Below, piece by piece: positions 48,354 through 61,160 of a DNA stretch of 64,000 nucleotides. Under the pieces are notes generated by a model. That model was not told the origin of the DNA, did not search any database, and was given only the letters and a program-made list of their open reading frames with translations. The translations under genes were made by a program, and so were the position numbers. This DNA is from Pezizomycotina sp. ARF18. Taxonomy: Eukaryota > Ascomycota. Positions within the stretch are counted from its first letter, which is position 1; each line of letters starts with the position of its first letter. The stretch is taken from assembly GCA_002224055.1 (NCBI GenBank), contig AZLU01000051.1, positions 1 to 64,000 of the forward strand, read 5' to 3'.

Positions 48354-48872
48354 TTGGATTGCTGTATGAAGGTGCTTAGACATCGCGCAGTCTACTGCTA
48401 TGTTGACGGTAGATATCCCATAATTTCCCTTGGGTTTTGTTTCGCGGTTGACATAGCATACATGATTGGTTTTTTTTCCCTCGCTAGACGTTATAACGGA
48501 CTCTGCGACGCCGATAAGACTTGTTTTTCCACTTCTAGTCTGAGAAACTTAGTTATTGTCAGCTACGATAAATGTACTAGCAGCATTTCTGTCTGTATAA
48601 GCGTAATGGAGCAAAAGGATATATATGCGTCTATATATCAATGCTTGACTAGTACAATGCTGTATATTGCCATCGGTTCACTCTTGTTTTACTACTCGCG
48701 CGATCTTATCAATTGGACGGTATGCCATTTAACCATAGGTTCCATCATAGTCCCTCTTAAGCCTGACTTAGCCTCTCGAGAACAACTTCCTAACCCTCCA
48801 GACGTCTCGGAATACTTTGATATGACGAGGGGCTTTTTGAAGAGGGTTTTTTTGGTCTTTCTCTTTGAGTAA
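48354..48872 (+). CDS. Weak 172-codon ORF, possible membrane protein
   Basis: An uninterrupted frame from an ATG to a TAA inside the AT-rich desert. It has three hydrophobic stretches (near FCFAVDIAYMIGFFSLA, STMLYIAIGSLLFYY and FLKRVFLVFLF) and seven to nine scattered Cys. It resembles no family I know, codon use is not gene-like, and chance is a serious alternative. It is listed because it is the longest uninterrupted frame in 10 kb. Confidence 0.15.
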   Translation: MDCCMKVLRHRAVYCYVDGRYPIISLGFCFAVDIAYMIGFFSLARRYNGLCDADKTCFSTSSLRNLVIVSYDKCTSSISVCISVMEQKDIYASIYQCLTSTMLYIAIGSLLFYYSRDLINWTVCHLTIGSIIVPLKPDLASREQLPNPPDVSEYFDMTRGFLKRVFLVFLFE

Positions 48873-51800
48873 AATAGGTAAAATGCGTATGGACAAGTGG
48901 AAGACAGCTCGAGTAGTTTATAAAAGCCGCGAAATTTCGCAGATGCGTGTTTCCCGATATTTGACAACACGGGATACGATATGAATTAGACTTATCAGCC
49001 TGTTGGCGTCTTTTTTTTTGAAGCACCTTATGGTGAAGGAGTGGCGGTGATTATCGTAACCATACGTTTGGGGGAGATGCAAAATATTGAACATCGATAT
49101 TAAGCTTTGTATATCACATTGTTCATCGGGTTGCGAGTCTTGGACGTATACATGGAAGAAGGCAAAAAAATCTTAGGCCCCTCTTGTTAGGCGATATATC
49201 CGTGACCCACACACCGACTTCTAAGAAAGATTGGAACTTATAAACCGTGGCGTGTTTCCATTTCCAAACTCTGAAGCGAATGGAAATCTTATCACGTCCA
49301 TTCTCTCTTGGATGTATTAGAATATGTGAATATGGTGACTCTACCATCCATCAGGCGTCAGTGAAGCACCCATCCATTCTCCAACTGAGGGTTCCCAGCG
49401 GAAAGCACCCATTTTCTGGCCTGAGATTTCTAACAGTGAGAAGGAGAGAAAATGAATATAGGTTGCGGAGATGTATAGAGTTACCACACTATAGTATATC
49501 GCTTGCGAAAGTTTGGGGGAAAATCCTGCTTAGTATATGCTGCCAGTATCGCCTTGACCTACGATAGCTGTGACGGCGACTTATCTGTTTTTTATCCCTT
49601 CGCGAGGCCATTTGAGTGAAAATCTTGCCAGTGACCTTGCTCGAATCTTACTCCCTATCTTGAAGACCAAAAAAAAGTACTTTGTAAATCTTAGTATGTT
49701 TTTGCTTTTGTTTTGGTGATACGATGCAACACAAGATATCGAAGCTTTCGTGTTGACATCACGAAATTTATTCTCCCTTACTAGTTAGAAGATAGCCTGG
49801 CTGCGAGGTAAGGAGATTATCCTAGGATCCCGCCTAGCATTTCTTTTGCTGGTGAATAATTCTAGTATGTGATAGCTTCTGGAGGTCCTACTAGCCTGTA
49901 ACGTTTCTTGCCGCGTTTGATCTTCGAGTGCTTTTGGAAGAAATATCGTCTGACGATAATCGGCGTTAAGAGCAAACTAATAATGTGACTCGATGTGGTT
50001 TCGCGTGTTTTGCCGCAGGGGCTATAGGTCGCTCAGCATATTTTGAAATTCTCGTGAGCTTTAGGCGTACCGGTTTATTAAAGTAAGGTTGTGATACGGG
50101 GTTTAGACTCAATCTCGGTCCACGACGAATTCTGACGTTATATGTGTCTGCCTAGAGGGAAAGGATGTCCACTTTTTTCAGCCTGGTGAGGATTTCCTAT
50201 TGAGCATATAAAATTTGGCGTTTACAATCCATTATGAGGACCGGCGACGGTATTCTTAGGACTCTACCCACAGATCCTTGACAAAGTAGATTCTGGTTGT
50301 AAGGCTTTGGCTTGTACTCTTGGGGGACCTAGATATTCTTTTGGCGTTTTAGCTTTATCTGCGGTAAAGCTATAAAAGGACTTATAAGGTTTATGTCTCC
50401 CAGTTGCCTATACTTTCTTTGCATTGCTATGATATTTGGTGGTAGGTTTGAAGTACGGTTTCATATTTATAGTATATTGAGTACATGGTCTTAAAAATAC
50501 TACAAACGGTAATTCCTCAAGTAGAGAAGTTATCGCGGAACCGATTAAGCTGTGGCTATTTACACTGCATGTATCGAGTAAGCTACTTCCCTTTAGTATT
50601 TTCTTCTTGCTTCTAGATAATTGTATATATGAGCGCGGTCCGTAAAAATATTTTCTTTTTGGATACTGAATTCAATGCCTGCTGTGATAGCTAGAGAACA
50701 GCGAGCATAATACGCTTGCATGATGAATTTACGTAATGACGAGTTTCAGCGCAGTACTTTTAAATTATTTATGAGTTATACCTTTTCGAAGGTTGGTCTC
50801 TTGAAATTCTCTCAGCTCTAGCTATATCTCGTTGCTATCAACACGAGACTTTAATATATTTTAGGTGTCCTTAATTACCCTATCCTTTAACTTTATATTA
50901 CGTAGTATATTTTACGCGTAAATTTATCGTCGTCAGATATCTTCTTATAATTGATTCTGTCACGTAAATAAATATGCTCTTCGTAGTTTTAAGGTTTATT
51001 ATTATATAGGAATTTCGCCAAAGTATGGACAAACTTTTAACGTCAGAGCTTCCGTTTATATAATAGGCTCCTTTACCGGTAATACGCATAACTTTGTTCT
51101 TGTTCTTTAAGCTCCTGAGGTTATGGACTCTTTTCGACAAGCTATAGAGCAGTTTCGGAGAGGGTTGCTTCAAGCCTCCTCCCTCGGAGGCACCCTCCTT
51201 TTGTTTTCTTTTTTCCTCTCTCCTCCTTCTCCCTTGATTCCTACTATTAATAGCCAATATATAGTTCTTTGGACTGCCTTGTATATAATTGTATCTTAAC
51301 ACTGAGATAGTAGCCACTACCCTAGCCGTATTAAATTTTCAAGAATGAGACTGCTCTGCTATTTTGGAGTCGAAAATAGGATATAGGCATCGCAATCGGC
51401 TACGGCTATCAAGGGTAAGGTATAGCAAAGACCGCGTTGCTATATACAAGATTTAATCTGTGTATAATCCAGCCAAGGAGTCTCTTAACTCTGCTATCCC
51501 CGCTAATTTTTGGCTATACACGAATAATAATATTTCCATGATATGTTGAGCGATTTTAATGTAAAGGAGATCTCTGTATTCAGCGTAGTAATATGACCAC
51601 TTTCAACCATCTTCTGTCTTTAAGTTTGTTAAGTTAGCTATAAGTCAGAAAAAATAGTTACTTTTTTTTTTCTGAGGTGTTGGTTGGGTTTGGCTGCATC
51701 GTCCGCTGGCAAGGAGGGCTCTTAGACGTTGAATATATTCTTTCCCCGCTCACCCTTTCTCTTAAAGATATGGAGGCAGGGCGATAAATATACAGGTTTA

Positions 51801-54800
51801 CTTCTTAAGGTGTTCCTGCGGATAGCTATGTTTTTTGACTGCTTCCTTGAACAAAATATAGCTCAGGATGACTACCTATCAATGTAGATAGTCCTCTTTT
51901 TCTGCGGTCATGATCTCTCTGTCTGTAATGGCGGTTTACTTGAGGCTGGATCTGGTGTTCTTGATAGCGAATGTGCCACGGCAAGAGTGCAGAAATTCTT
52001 TGTCACTCCAGCTAGGGCATATGGTGTTGATTATGCGAGTTTCAAAAGCTGAATGGAATTGCCGAGAAAGCAAGACGTTTGCTCTGGACATAGATGCGAA
52101 GATATATACAAATTGCTTTGTGAGGTTTCCATCATTATTACTTATACTTGGTCTCTTTTTAATTATCCGGTCTCCGATCAAAATAGATCCAAGCGCTAGC
52201 TCAAATACTGTCGCGCAAGGCAGTTATTATTTAGATTAGCATGTGTGGTTTATGGTTCAGGGATCGCTTGCTTGGACACGCCTGAACTAATAGTACCATG
52301 GATTCGTACGTTTGGTGAGTACGCGAATAAAGTATGGGTTTGATCCTGTCGTAGACTCTTGGGGGAAATGCATGGTTTGGTTAGGTTGGTGCCGTGCGGC
52401 TCCAGACTGAATTATCGGTTATGTCACGTAAGGGCGGCTGCATTAGATGGGTTGATGTACATGACTTTGGTGATGTTGGCATGGTTCAGTAGCAGCAGCA
52501 ACTGTGCGTTACACTCTGTGTAGTAATTCTTTTAGATATATATATATTGTCCTAGGTCCGCTGAGCATTTCACACTACGAAACATTACTTAAGTATCTTG
52601 TAGCAGTCTAATTAAAATGCCCAAAGTTGGAAGAGCTGTAGTAAGTCTATTCGTCTCTCTGATCTTATAACGTATTTTGTTCTTGGTAAGGCTCGAATTA
52701 AATCCAGATTCAAAAGAAATTCTCGAAACAAGGCTTTGGGATTCTGACTCCTGAGGAGTATGCAACCCATATTGGAAAATCATTCACAATATTCGTAGCA
52801 TATGATGGTTCTGTTCGTGTTACAAGGTCAAGTAATTCTTAGCTTGGGTCATTATGGATAATGTTCCATTTTAATTGATGAAAAGTTACGTGGTCAGCCC
52901 GTACATTGATATAAAGTAGATACGTATCACTTATTCGTATCTTTAGTCCCCTGCGACTGAGTATTGGTAAAAATTCAGTTTGTCTTAGGTAGCAACAGAG
53001 TAGAGCACTTTGATTGAGATATGGTAGTGGTAGAATACTAGCCTGGTCTCTATATGTGCTCCCGTTGGACGCCTCCCCAGGTGGATGCGCATATGAGCAA
53101 CATGATTATCGCGGTACAAAACAATTCCTGGATTGAGCTTAAATATACTTAGAAGCGTTCTTAACCGTTATGAGAGCAAACGCGTCATACGTATTGTTTG
53201 TGAGGTATGATTTGTTTGTGATCCATTATTACCTTTATTCAGATTATGAAGTTCTAGTTTTATATATCGCTATTCAAGAGTGTTTAAGGATCGCGAGGGA
53301 GATTCCTATATATCTTTATCTCAGATATTTACCTTAATATAGCAAATTTATTAACAATTTATCTTAAATCTTTTCTCAGATATCTCGTCTTCTTAACGAC
53401 GTCAATTATTAGAAATTTAAATGCCTTATAAGCGCCTTTAAATACGAATATTCTTCCCAAGACTTCTATTAAATCATTCACGCTTTCATCAAACCAAAGC
53501 TTAATATAATGAATTTGGATATTTATTGTTTTCGCAATACTATTGTAAGTTTTGATCAAACCTATGGTTAACTGGAATCACCCCGGTAGTAAAGATAGAA
53601 ATGAGTAGGAACTTCGTGACCAATCTAGTATTTCATCTGTTTGAAGTTACTGTTACTAATCAAGCCGTATTCTACTCAAAGCTCTCTTTAATAAAGTATT
53701 CTGCGGTTCCCAGGATATGGTAATTCGCTTCTCAATATTTCCATAGGCTAGGAGTGAATTGTATCATAGATCCAACGCCTCAAGCATCTGAAAAGGTTTC
53801 CAATTCTTCTTGTATATTGTTGTTGATTATGATTTCCCGCCAAGGCGAATGAAACGTACCCTGCGTCTCTGGGACACATTAGAAACTACTAGATGAATTA
53901 TCGACCGCGAACCCGAGATATTCCCAAATGCTACATAGGATATCGCTGGATACTAAAGAGATAAGGCAAGGACTCATAAACTAGAAACGAAGCGTTTTAG
54001 GACGCATATCTCAGATTGCCTAAATCTAAAACTCTTTCTACATATTTGACTGTTAAAGCCTCCGTAGTTGTCATATTCTTATATGAATATTTTATGAAAG
54101 TAAGTGAAGGATATTCCATATGAATCTTAAAAGCGAATTTACTTAAATAATATCGAGCAATATGATGGTTGATAGTTGACGGATGGAGCTTATTATAGAT
54201 AGCGAAATAATACTTAGGCTTGAGAAAGAAAAAAATTTCCAAAAAGAATTTTGCAAGGCTAAGGGTAATTATTAGAGCCGGAGTATAAGGCAAACTTTCG
54301 GCGAATATTAGTATCAAAAAAAAATATATAAACGAGTCTAAGCTACCTAAGTAATAATGGGTTATCGAGTATTTCACCTTTTAAATTTCTGTTATTATAA
54401 AGTATTACTAGGAATCATACGTTGCGTGAGTGAAGGGTTCATTACGTTTATTGATAATACTCATAAGCTGGACGTTCAGAGTTCCTGCATGGTTCACACT
54501 TGTATTATTTGCATGCTCGATTCTTGCTGGTCCGCTGATGCATGAACTTCGACTTCGCAAAAAATAATCTCTGGATTTTGTGGAAAATCAACCCGGATGA
54601 TAGGATTTTTATTTCAGGCATTACATTATATTATTCGTCTATACTAATACGAACAGATTACATTACAGAGCTTTCATAAAACACAGTGGTTGCAATAAAG
54701 ATGAAAATCATGTAAGAACTTTTGTTTCGGCGATGAAAATTAATTACAAAGGGCATAGGTGATTGGGGAGCTTTGGATTAAATGTGATAAATCGACTTAG

Positions 54801-54960
54801 GCGTGATATTTTCTTATCCAACAAAGACGGAATGCATCAATTAGAGTGATTGTTTCTTTCCAGGTTCATAAAGTATAAAAGAATGAGAGAAAAGGTGAGG
54901 TGTATAGATGATATGGGAAGTCAATCGTAATTCGAGAAAGATGGAAGAGATGTTCAATGT

Positions 54961-56846
54961 TTAGCTGGCCTGCTTCTTTGCATATCGGCTGTGCTGTCTG
55001 ATTCGTTCACCGTACTTGAAGAAACCGAAACTATAGAGATCAAAGCTGTTAGTCGAAATTCAAGAAAGCAATAAGCGCGTGCATAGTGAACTACGAGAGG
55101 ACTTACAGAGCAGGCGCGATAACGGTCGCCAATATTGCCAGCAAAGTCGGAGCCCACTGCATTCCAAGCTTCTTATACATCTGATTTGAAAATAGCGGGA
55201 ATCCGGCAGCAAAGCTACTCCTCATGAAACTGTTCGCCGCAAGAGCGCTAGCGGCGTACAGAGGATAAGCGTCGACTAAGAACGTAAATACACCGCTATA
55301 CACGAGCAATGTGCCAGCTCCGAAGAACGCCGAGGCAATGATAGGAACGATCCAGTGCACGCTGGCGTAACTCGTCCACGCGAACCAGAACATACCGATT
55401 GGGACAAGGATGGCACCGAGCATCGCGGGCGGGAGGCGGAACTCTGGTATCGATGTCCCGTTGCGCGACGCGACGAGCTTCAAGTACGTCCGTTTCCAGA
55501 ACGGATCCGAGCAAACCGCCGCAACCATGCCGACGAACAAGCCTAAAAACGTCATACCGGTCTGCGAAAGCGTGAAGCCGTGGTTTCCTTGGAATACTAA
55601 GGGGAAAGCCTGGAAGAAGAGATACAAGTACCCAAGGAGTAAGGCGGAGTATATGCACAGCAACAGGCACATCGGTTCGAAGAAGAGCAGCTGGAACGGT
55701 CGCGCGCAGGAGAAGAGGATGGTGCGACCGACTGACTTATTCAAACGCTCGTGCGGGCGAAGTAGCGATCGTCTCCCGTTTCCCGGCGTACCCGCTGCGC
55801 TTTCCGCGCAAGCTGGACGGGGCCGTACGTCTCAGGCACGCAGAGGAGGATGAGCAAGTTGGTACCGCACCAGATGATCAGGATGTAAAACGTCCACCTC
55901 CAGCTCGTGTACTGGTTGATGAATCCTCCGATGAGCGGTCCAAGTTCGGGACCGATGAAAGGGGAAGCTGTGTATATCATCATGGGGAAGCCAAGATCCT
56001 GCTTCTCCCATACATCGCCAACCGTACCGCCGGCGACGGACAAGAAGGCCGATCCAGCCACGCCGCCTAAGAAGCGGGCGACGAGCATCGTCTGAATGTT
56101 TTTGGCGACAGCGCAAGGAACTAAGAAGAGGATGTATATGGAGAAGGAAACGAGATAGATAGGTCGCCGGCCGTAAAATTCGGAGAGCGGCGCGAGAAAC
56201 ATAGGACCTAGATTCATAATAAGCAAAGTGAATCATAATATAGTCTTTTTTTTTTTCATTTTGATGAGAGGTCATACCTAATCCAAGACCCATAACGAAT
56301 AGAGATAATCCCAATATAGCAACCTCCAAAGATACATGGAACTCATCAGTCAGATGCTTATAAGTCGACGTGTAAACGGAACTCGAGAAAGTCCTGCATA
56401 TAACAATACCCATTCATTAGTTCATTCTGCGTAAACTTTCCCAAAGCTCTAATTAATAGAGACATAACAACTCACACAGAAAGCGAGCTAATGCTCACGG
56501 CTAGCGTCGCCATCCATTTTCTCCACTTCGGTAACGCCTTCGGATTTTCAGGGTCGTTATGAGCATCCCATTTCACTAGGAACATCCTCTCTTCTTCCGT
56601 CATGGTCCTCTTAGCGACTCCGCCATCGCGCTCGTCTTCGTCGTCTCGGACGTTGCATTCACCGCTCGCTATCGCTACGAGCGTGTTAAATTCATCCTCC
56701 GTCGGCTCCGGTAGCGGGAGCTGCGCCCGCTTTTCAGCCACGGCAGGATTAGCCGGGTCGCATTTCTTATACGACATCGAGGGCTTCTCATCCGCCTCAA
56801 GCGTCGGCGTCGAACTCCGGTTCGAAAACTGATCGGCAGCAGCCAT
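54961..56846 (-). CDS. MFS multidrug-type transporter (DHA1 family)
   Basis: This is a 12-helix drug:H+ antiporter-type transporter of the plasma membrane. The ATG at 56846 begins a long acidic cytosolic tail of about 115 residues, then ATLAVSISSLSV, VYTSTYKHL, AILGLSLFVMGLGLG and the DHA1 motif A LAPLSEFYGRRP. Motif C-like PFIGPELGPLIGGFI and the PET motif (CVPETYGPV) follow. The second half starts with RLNKSVGRTILFSC and ends KYGERIRQHSRYAKKQAS, TAA at 54961-54963. Introns fit 56394-56475 (82 bp), 56208-56277 (70 bp) and 55031-55106 (76 bp). Only one shift is needed, in the central loop near 55745, where one C of CCC is missing (ARTSV becomes APHERLNKSV). It is the cleanest large gene in the window, about 560 residues. 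Substrate cannot be inferred. Confidence 0.92.
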
Positions 56847-59233
56847 TGTATCGATGTCGTCCGAATAAAATTGACGACAGTTCGAAAAAAGGTTGAATAG
56901 AAATTCTAAAAGAAAGAGAGATAAGAGCTATTTAAATGGGCGGAGGAAGAAGCAGCGTGGGCCTAAATATAAATGCTTGAATTTCTTCAGCAGAATTGGG
57001 TGCTTGAATGACGCCAAAGCTCAAGACTCAACCCCCGTAACCGCACCAATCAATGGCGTAATGGATTTCCAAGCAAGTTTCGTTTCCAAAAATTTCAAGC
57101 TTTCCGAGTATCCGTCTTGGAAAAGGGCCTATTCAAAATTACCGATTTGCGGTGAACCCCGATAACGGCTACCGCGCAAAAATAGAGAGAAAGGCTTACA
57201 AGGGGCTGCCACGAGGCCGGGAAAAAGTACCCTTCGGGAGTGAACCCCGGCTACCGTAGCAAGGACAAGGTGAGACCCCAGCAAACGTGGAAATTGTCTG
57301 AATCAAATGGACCGGGTAAGGAGGACACCCCCTTTGTAAGGAGAAGAATTTTTGAAAAGAAAAAAAGATCGTGATAACAATTGTAAATGAATTGGCTGGA
57401 ATATATCTTGAATTGCAATGGGTTTATTATACTAGTAGATTTGTGTAGTTTTGAGATGTCAATATTGATCCTGCTTTCACAAAAAAATACTCTCACCAAC
57501 CGGCGATGACTGCCTATTATAAACACATCGTGACAGTACTCTACTTATTCCTCTGAAATTCAAGTCTATTCACGATAATAACTGGCTATAGATCGTCTCG
57601 CGGAAACTATCGGTGATAAGGCTGCTCCAAGGTCATGCAAAATCACGCAAGGTCCACCAAACCCACGAGCTCTCATAATCACGAAATTAATATAATGGAT
57701 CTCTAAATACTTCAGACTAATCATAGATCATAACGTCCATCAGAGGAAATCATCAAGTAGCTCAGACCCAGATTAGGGCTTTTCACGTTTTTTTTTTTTT
57801 TTTTTTCGTCTCGCCCAGAATCCAAGCCCGTGCACTGGAGGAAAATCATATTATTGTCATGACTTGGGGTGTGAAAGCAAATTCATGCGTAGATCTGGGA
57901 ACGCTTAAACGACGTATTAATAATTCTCTGAGCTTGACTCCACTTCGTCTGTTTCGTCCAATGAAAGCGCTAAGTATTCCTATGACAGGTTGATTACGAT
58001 ATTCGGCCGGAAGATTTTAAGTCCGTCTACTGCCAGAAAGAGGTGAGGATAAGCTCTGACTTTAAAAACCTTGGTGGTAATTTTGATGGAATATATCTAG
58101 ATCTATTGCTATGATGGTGAAGTTAAAGCGCATGAAAAGATGGGATGAATTAGAGTCCACGAGCCGATGCGGTGTAACTCGTTATAAACTCTGTCAGGAT
58201 TAACATATAAAAAGACGCGAGATTTCGAAAAATGCGGTCTTGGTGTTTCGGAGGTCCGCTATAGAATGATTAGAATTAACCAGAAATATGTCGAGGTTTT
58301 AGCTATAATCTTGGGAATACCTAAGAAGTGGATATCGTGGATCGGTCATATGGTTATAAATGAGATATTTCAGCCTTTCAGGGTAACGCTTAATCGCGAC
58401 ATTGTGGAAACCCGAGCTCAGACTTGAGTGAACAATCTTCGGTACCGCAACTTGAACGCCTTGGCGACATTCGACAGTTAAGAGCTTCCTAGATATTTAG
58501 TATCATGTGCATGTTCGAAATTACATTCAAATTCTAGAAACGAATCGAAAGCTCCAATAATAACGAAGTACTCGAACAAATTTGCAAAGCATCGGGAATC
58601 GCGCCGTAATCTAGAGCTAACGTTGACCAGGCAATTTGTAGCCTTGGTGGTAGTCAGTTACTGGGGCTTCTGCGTAGACATTGATATAGCTCAATTGTTG
58701 TAGCGGAAATGATAACTAGCCAATAGTACCCCATTATATGGTGTTTATACGTCCACCTATACTCTTGAGCTTGATAGTAAAGGACGTTGATCAGTCTTGA
58801 GAGCTTCAAGACTCCGAATATGATTCCAATTCGCCGTAAGGTCCTGGAAAAAGCTTAAGGACCGTGCAAAACCTTAGACGGTTCGGAGCTTAACTCGAAG
58901 CTTAACCTTGGAAATATTTTTAATACTACATATTCATTGCATCCCCAAAAACACAGCAAATTAATTAATATTTAATGGAACCGAAACAATCCCTAGTGAT
59001 TCATCGACTGGAAAACGTGGTCCTGACAAACGAAAGTTAATATATATTGGATCAATGAACTGTTGGAAGAAAGAATAATCGCTAGAGTTAACTTTTGTCA
59101 GATTAACTAGCCTTTGTTTCTTCCTTTCGCATCTCTCCGCTTTGCGTAGTGGTTTCGGCCTTTTCATTCTTGGAACATTATCAATTATATTACGTACCCT
59201 TCGGCGTTATCCCTATTGATGCTAATATTCCAA
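56847..59233. other. Intergenic region, no gene seen
   Basis: The first few hundred bases should be the MFS promoter. A T-run lies near 57788-57806. The remaining AT-rich sequence has no long frame and nothing recognisable. Confidence 0.5.
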
Positions 59234-59795
59234 ATGGACCTCATCAGCACAATCCCGAGTGAACTTCTCCTGGAAATCCTCCAGTACCTGGGCTACTGGG
59301 ATATGAAGTACCTGCAATTCGTAAGTCGCCGTTTTCGCAACACCTGCAGAGCGCCTTCGGTTGGCAGTCTCATATTCGCCGAAGTTCCGACCCGCGGTAG
59401 TGCCAATAACCATGGACGGATTCCCTACCGCGTCAACCCCCTACTAAATATGATTAGATACCGGTTCGACTCCATACAAAATTCAGGCTTAACGAGATCA
59501 TGATCCCGTGCCATGCATCATTAAAAACACCATTCCGCAGCGTCGATCGTGGAGGTGGACGTCCTTGATAACAACCGGCCTCCAGCACGAATCTGCCTTT
59601 TCCCCTTCAGTGAGGTATGCGTACATGCACATTTTCGACTGGCCCGCGATGAAAATACAAGCTTCGGAAAATCCTGGATATATCAGCGTCATGGGTATAC
59701 TGAAAGGCGCTATTGCAGTCTTGGGAATGGAACGTCCCGTTGAACGGGGCAGTCGTGTTGATCGGAATATCCAATTAAACGGATTAATGAGCTGA
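59234..59795 (+). CDS. F-box protein (C-terminal part frameshifted)
   Basis: The product begins MDLISTIPSELLLEILQYLG, continued by YWDMKYLQFVSRRFRNTC, a textbook F-box (about 40 residues) that would dock onto Skp1 in an SCF ubiquitin ligase. After a spacer comes IPYRVNPLLNMIRYRFDS. The continuous frame then stops at 59501-59503, but coding-like sequence continues in other frames: EIMIPCHASLK, then VEVDVLDNNRPPARICLFPF and MHIFDWPAMKIQ or equivalent, to about 59795. The motif PY.VNPL.N.I.YR is shared with the F-box gene at 63.1 kb on the other strand. The target-binding C-terminus shows no Leu-rich, WD or Kelch repeats. The start at 59234 is preferred because the F-box should lie near the N-terminus. 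Confidence 0.65.
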
Positions 59796-60214
59796 CTAAA
59801 TCGTCAAGGACTCCATATTCTGGGATGTCGTGCTGGGATGGTATTCAAAGTATTGAATTTAGGGATGGGCACTTGCACCTCTATGTGCAATTTAAGAAGG
59901 AATCCACACGGAAGCGTGTCGAATAACTGCATATTACCTTCGCTTTTCACTTTTAGATTGTCTGTGGTCCGTTTTATATTGTAGTTTCACTGATTGATCG
60001 GAGTGCGGTCAGAGCGCACATAGTTTGTTTCATACTTGGAAATTTTGTAGACGGCTTCTCTAAAAACCCGTGTTATGGAACATATATTTAACATTTCAGG
60101 TATTTAATGCCCAACGATCACTGAGAGATCTGGTATCGGAAATCTACCTGTGGCTCATTTCCTTTATACGATTATATATAATTAATGACGTCTTCTTTAC
60201 AATTATCTTTATAT
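59796..60214. other. Intergenic, no gene seen
   Basis: A short AT-rich stretch between the F-box gene and the converging minus-strand frames. I see nothing in it. Confidence 0.5.
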
Positions 60215-60753
60215 CTAACACTGAGCGTAACGAATCTTACCGAATTGTGATGATTGGGAACATTCAGCGTATAAACTCTGTGTACAAGTACCAATAACCA
60301 GATACACTTTGCCGTTAAAGCGCCAAACTAACTGGTAACACCTCTGCGGCTCGATTGGAACCCCGTCTAGTTTCTCATCATCGGCAATGGAGGGGTTAAG
60401 GCGCTTGAATGAGATATCTGCGCACCACTTGCAGACACCTTCAACAACAAATGGGCCGATCCAAGCTGCTGTGGCGAAACCAAGATACTGGCCGAGAGAC
60501 TGAGATTCGCGCACGTGCTTCTCCCTTGCAACCTCACTTCAGTATTTACAATAATTTACCTTCGTCTGGAATATCCATTTCGCATTTGCGAAGTTAACTT
60601 TGATGGACTTGTTGAGCCGTTGACCGCATTATCTATCCATTCTTTGACTTTGTCATCCTTCCGAATCCTGAGTCTGAGCTCTTTGCCACGCAGATCGCGA
60701 ATATTACTTAGGCTAGAGACAAGAAGTCTCGCACGAAGCTTGCGGAGATCCAT
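60215..60753 (-). CDS. Unrecognised gene or 3' part of a gene
   Basis: Two frames one base apart may form one coding unit. The first, from 60753 (MDLRKLRARLLVSSLSNI, then RDLRGKELRLRIRKDDKVKE), is basic and helical. The second, to 60215, reads HVRESQSLGQYLGFATAAW, GVCKWCADISFKRLNP and CYQLVWRFNGKVYLVIGTC, which looks like a compact beta-rich domain. About 35 AT-rich bases with stops in each frame separate them; they look like an intron but are too short for one. I do not recognise the domains. It could be the downstream part of the gene starting at 61160. Confidence 0.35.
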
Positions 60754-60800
60754 GGCATGAACTCAGCACTTGGGCTTCCCTTTAAAGAAATATCTAAAAA

Positions 60801-61160
60801 TCATCCGTCTGCGCTATCCTGATGTGTAACATCATCCAATAAATTTACCGGTATCACTACACGAGTGGTCTCTACGTAGATTTTGATTATGGGCTCATCT
60901 GCAGGAACGAATGCGACCTTTAACTTCTTTCCCGCATGCTCAACATTCAGTTCCTCATTATCAACGGAAAGATATTCCAGGCTCCAGGGCTTTAAATCGC
61001 GTTTGCTTTTAGAAAGAGAACCTGTCCCGCTTTGGGCTTTTGGAGTCGAATGGGATACAATATTGCTACCCCTTTGCCCCGGGGCGCAGGGAAGCGTTAG
61101 TGGAACACTTGCTGCGTTATGCACAGGCGCTGCGTTGGTCTGTGGCGTTTTCTTATCCAT
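60801..61160 (-). CDS. Unrecognised 119-residue ORF
   Basis: An uninterrupted frame from MDKKTPQTNAAPVHNAA to a stop at 60801. The N-terminal half is Ser/Pro/Ala-rich and probably disordered; the second half (PWSLEYLSVDNEELNVEHA, then KKLKVAFVPADEPIIKIYVE) looks folded and beta-rich. With the frames at 60215-60753 it may form one multi-exon or frameshifted gene, since the frame changes run in the usual missing-base direction. No family is recognised. Confidence 0.4.
   Translation of the reverse strand: MDKKTPQTNAAPVHNAASVPLTLPCAPGQRGSNIVSHSTPKAQSGTGSLSKSKRDLKPWSLEYLSVDNEELNVEHAGKKLKVAFVPADEPIIKIYVETTRVVIPVNLLDDVTHQDSADG

Larger units (their letters stand above)
44198..54960. other. 10.8-kb AT-rich gene desert
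   Basis: I can support no gene apart from one weak 172-codon frame. The stretch holds a TTTTA repeat and a TA repeat. A patch at about 46.4-47.6 kb is GC-richer than its surroundings, with overlapping short frames on both strands, and may be a decayed gene or element. From about 49.6 to 54.9 kb the DNA is very AT- and TA-rich, with frames rich in Ile, Tyr, Lys and Asn, which is what mutated transposon DNA looks like in many fungi, but I recognise no specific element. Confidence 0.45.

Noticed and set aside
50898-51317. 139-codon minus-strand frame
   Set aside because: It contains a low-complexity Arg/Lys/Glu stretch from a pyrimidine-rich run and otherwise AT-biased residues. No family or splice context supports it.
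53359-54377. Minus-strand frames rich in Ile, Tyr, Phe and Lys as coding genes or a named element
   Set aside because: The composition follows from the AT-rich DNA; no domain or motif of a known family can be recognised.
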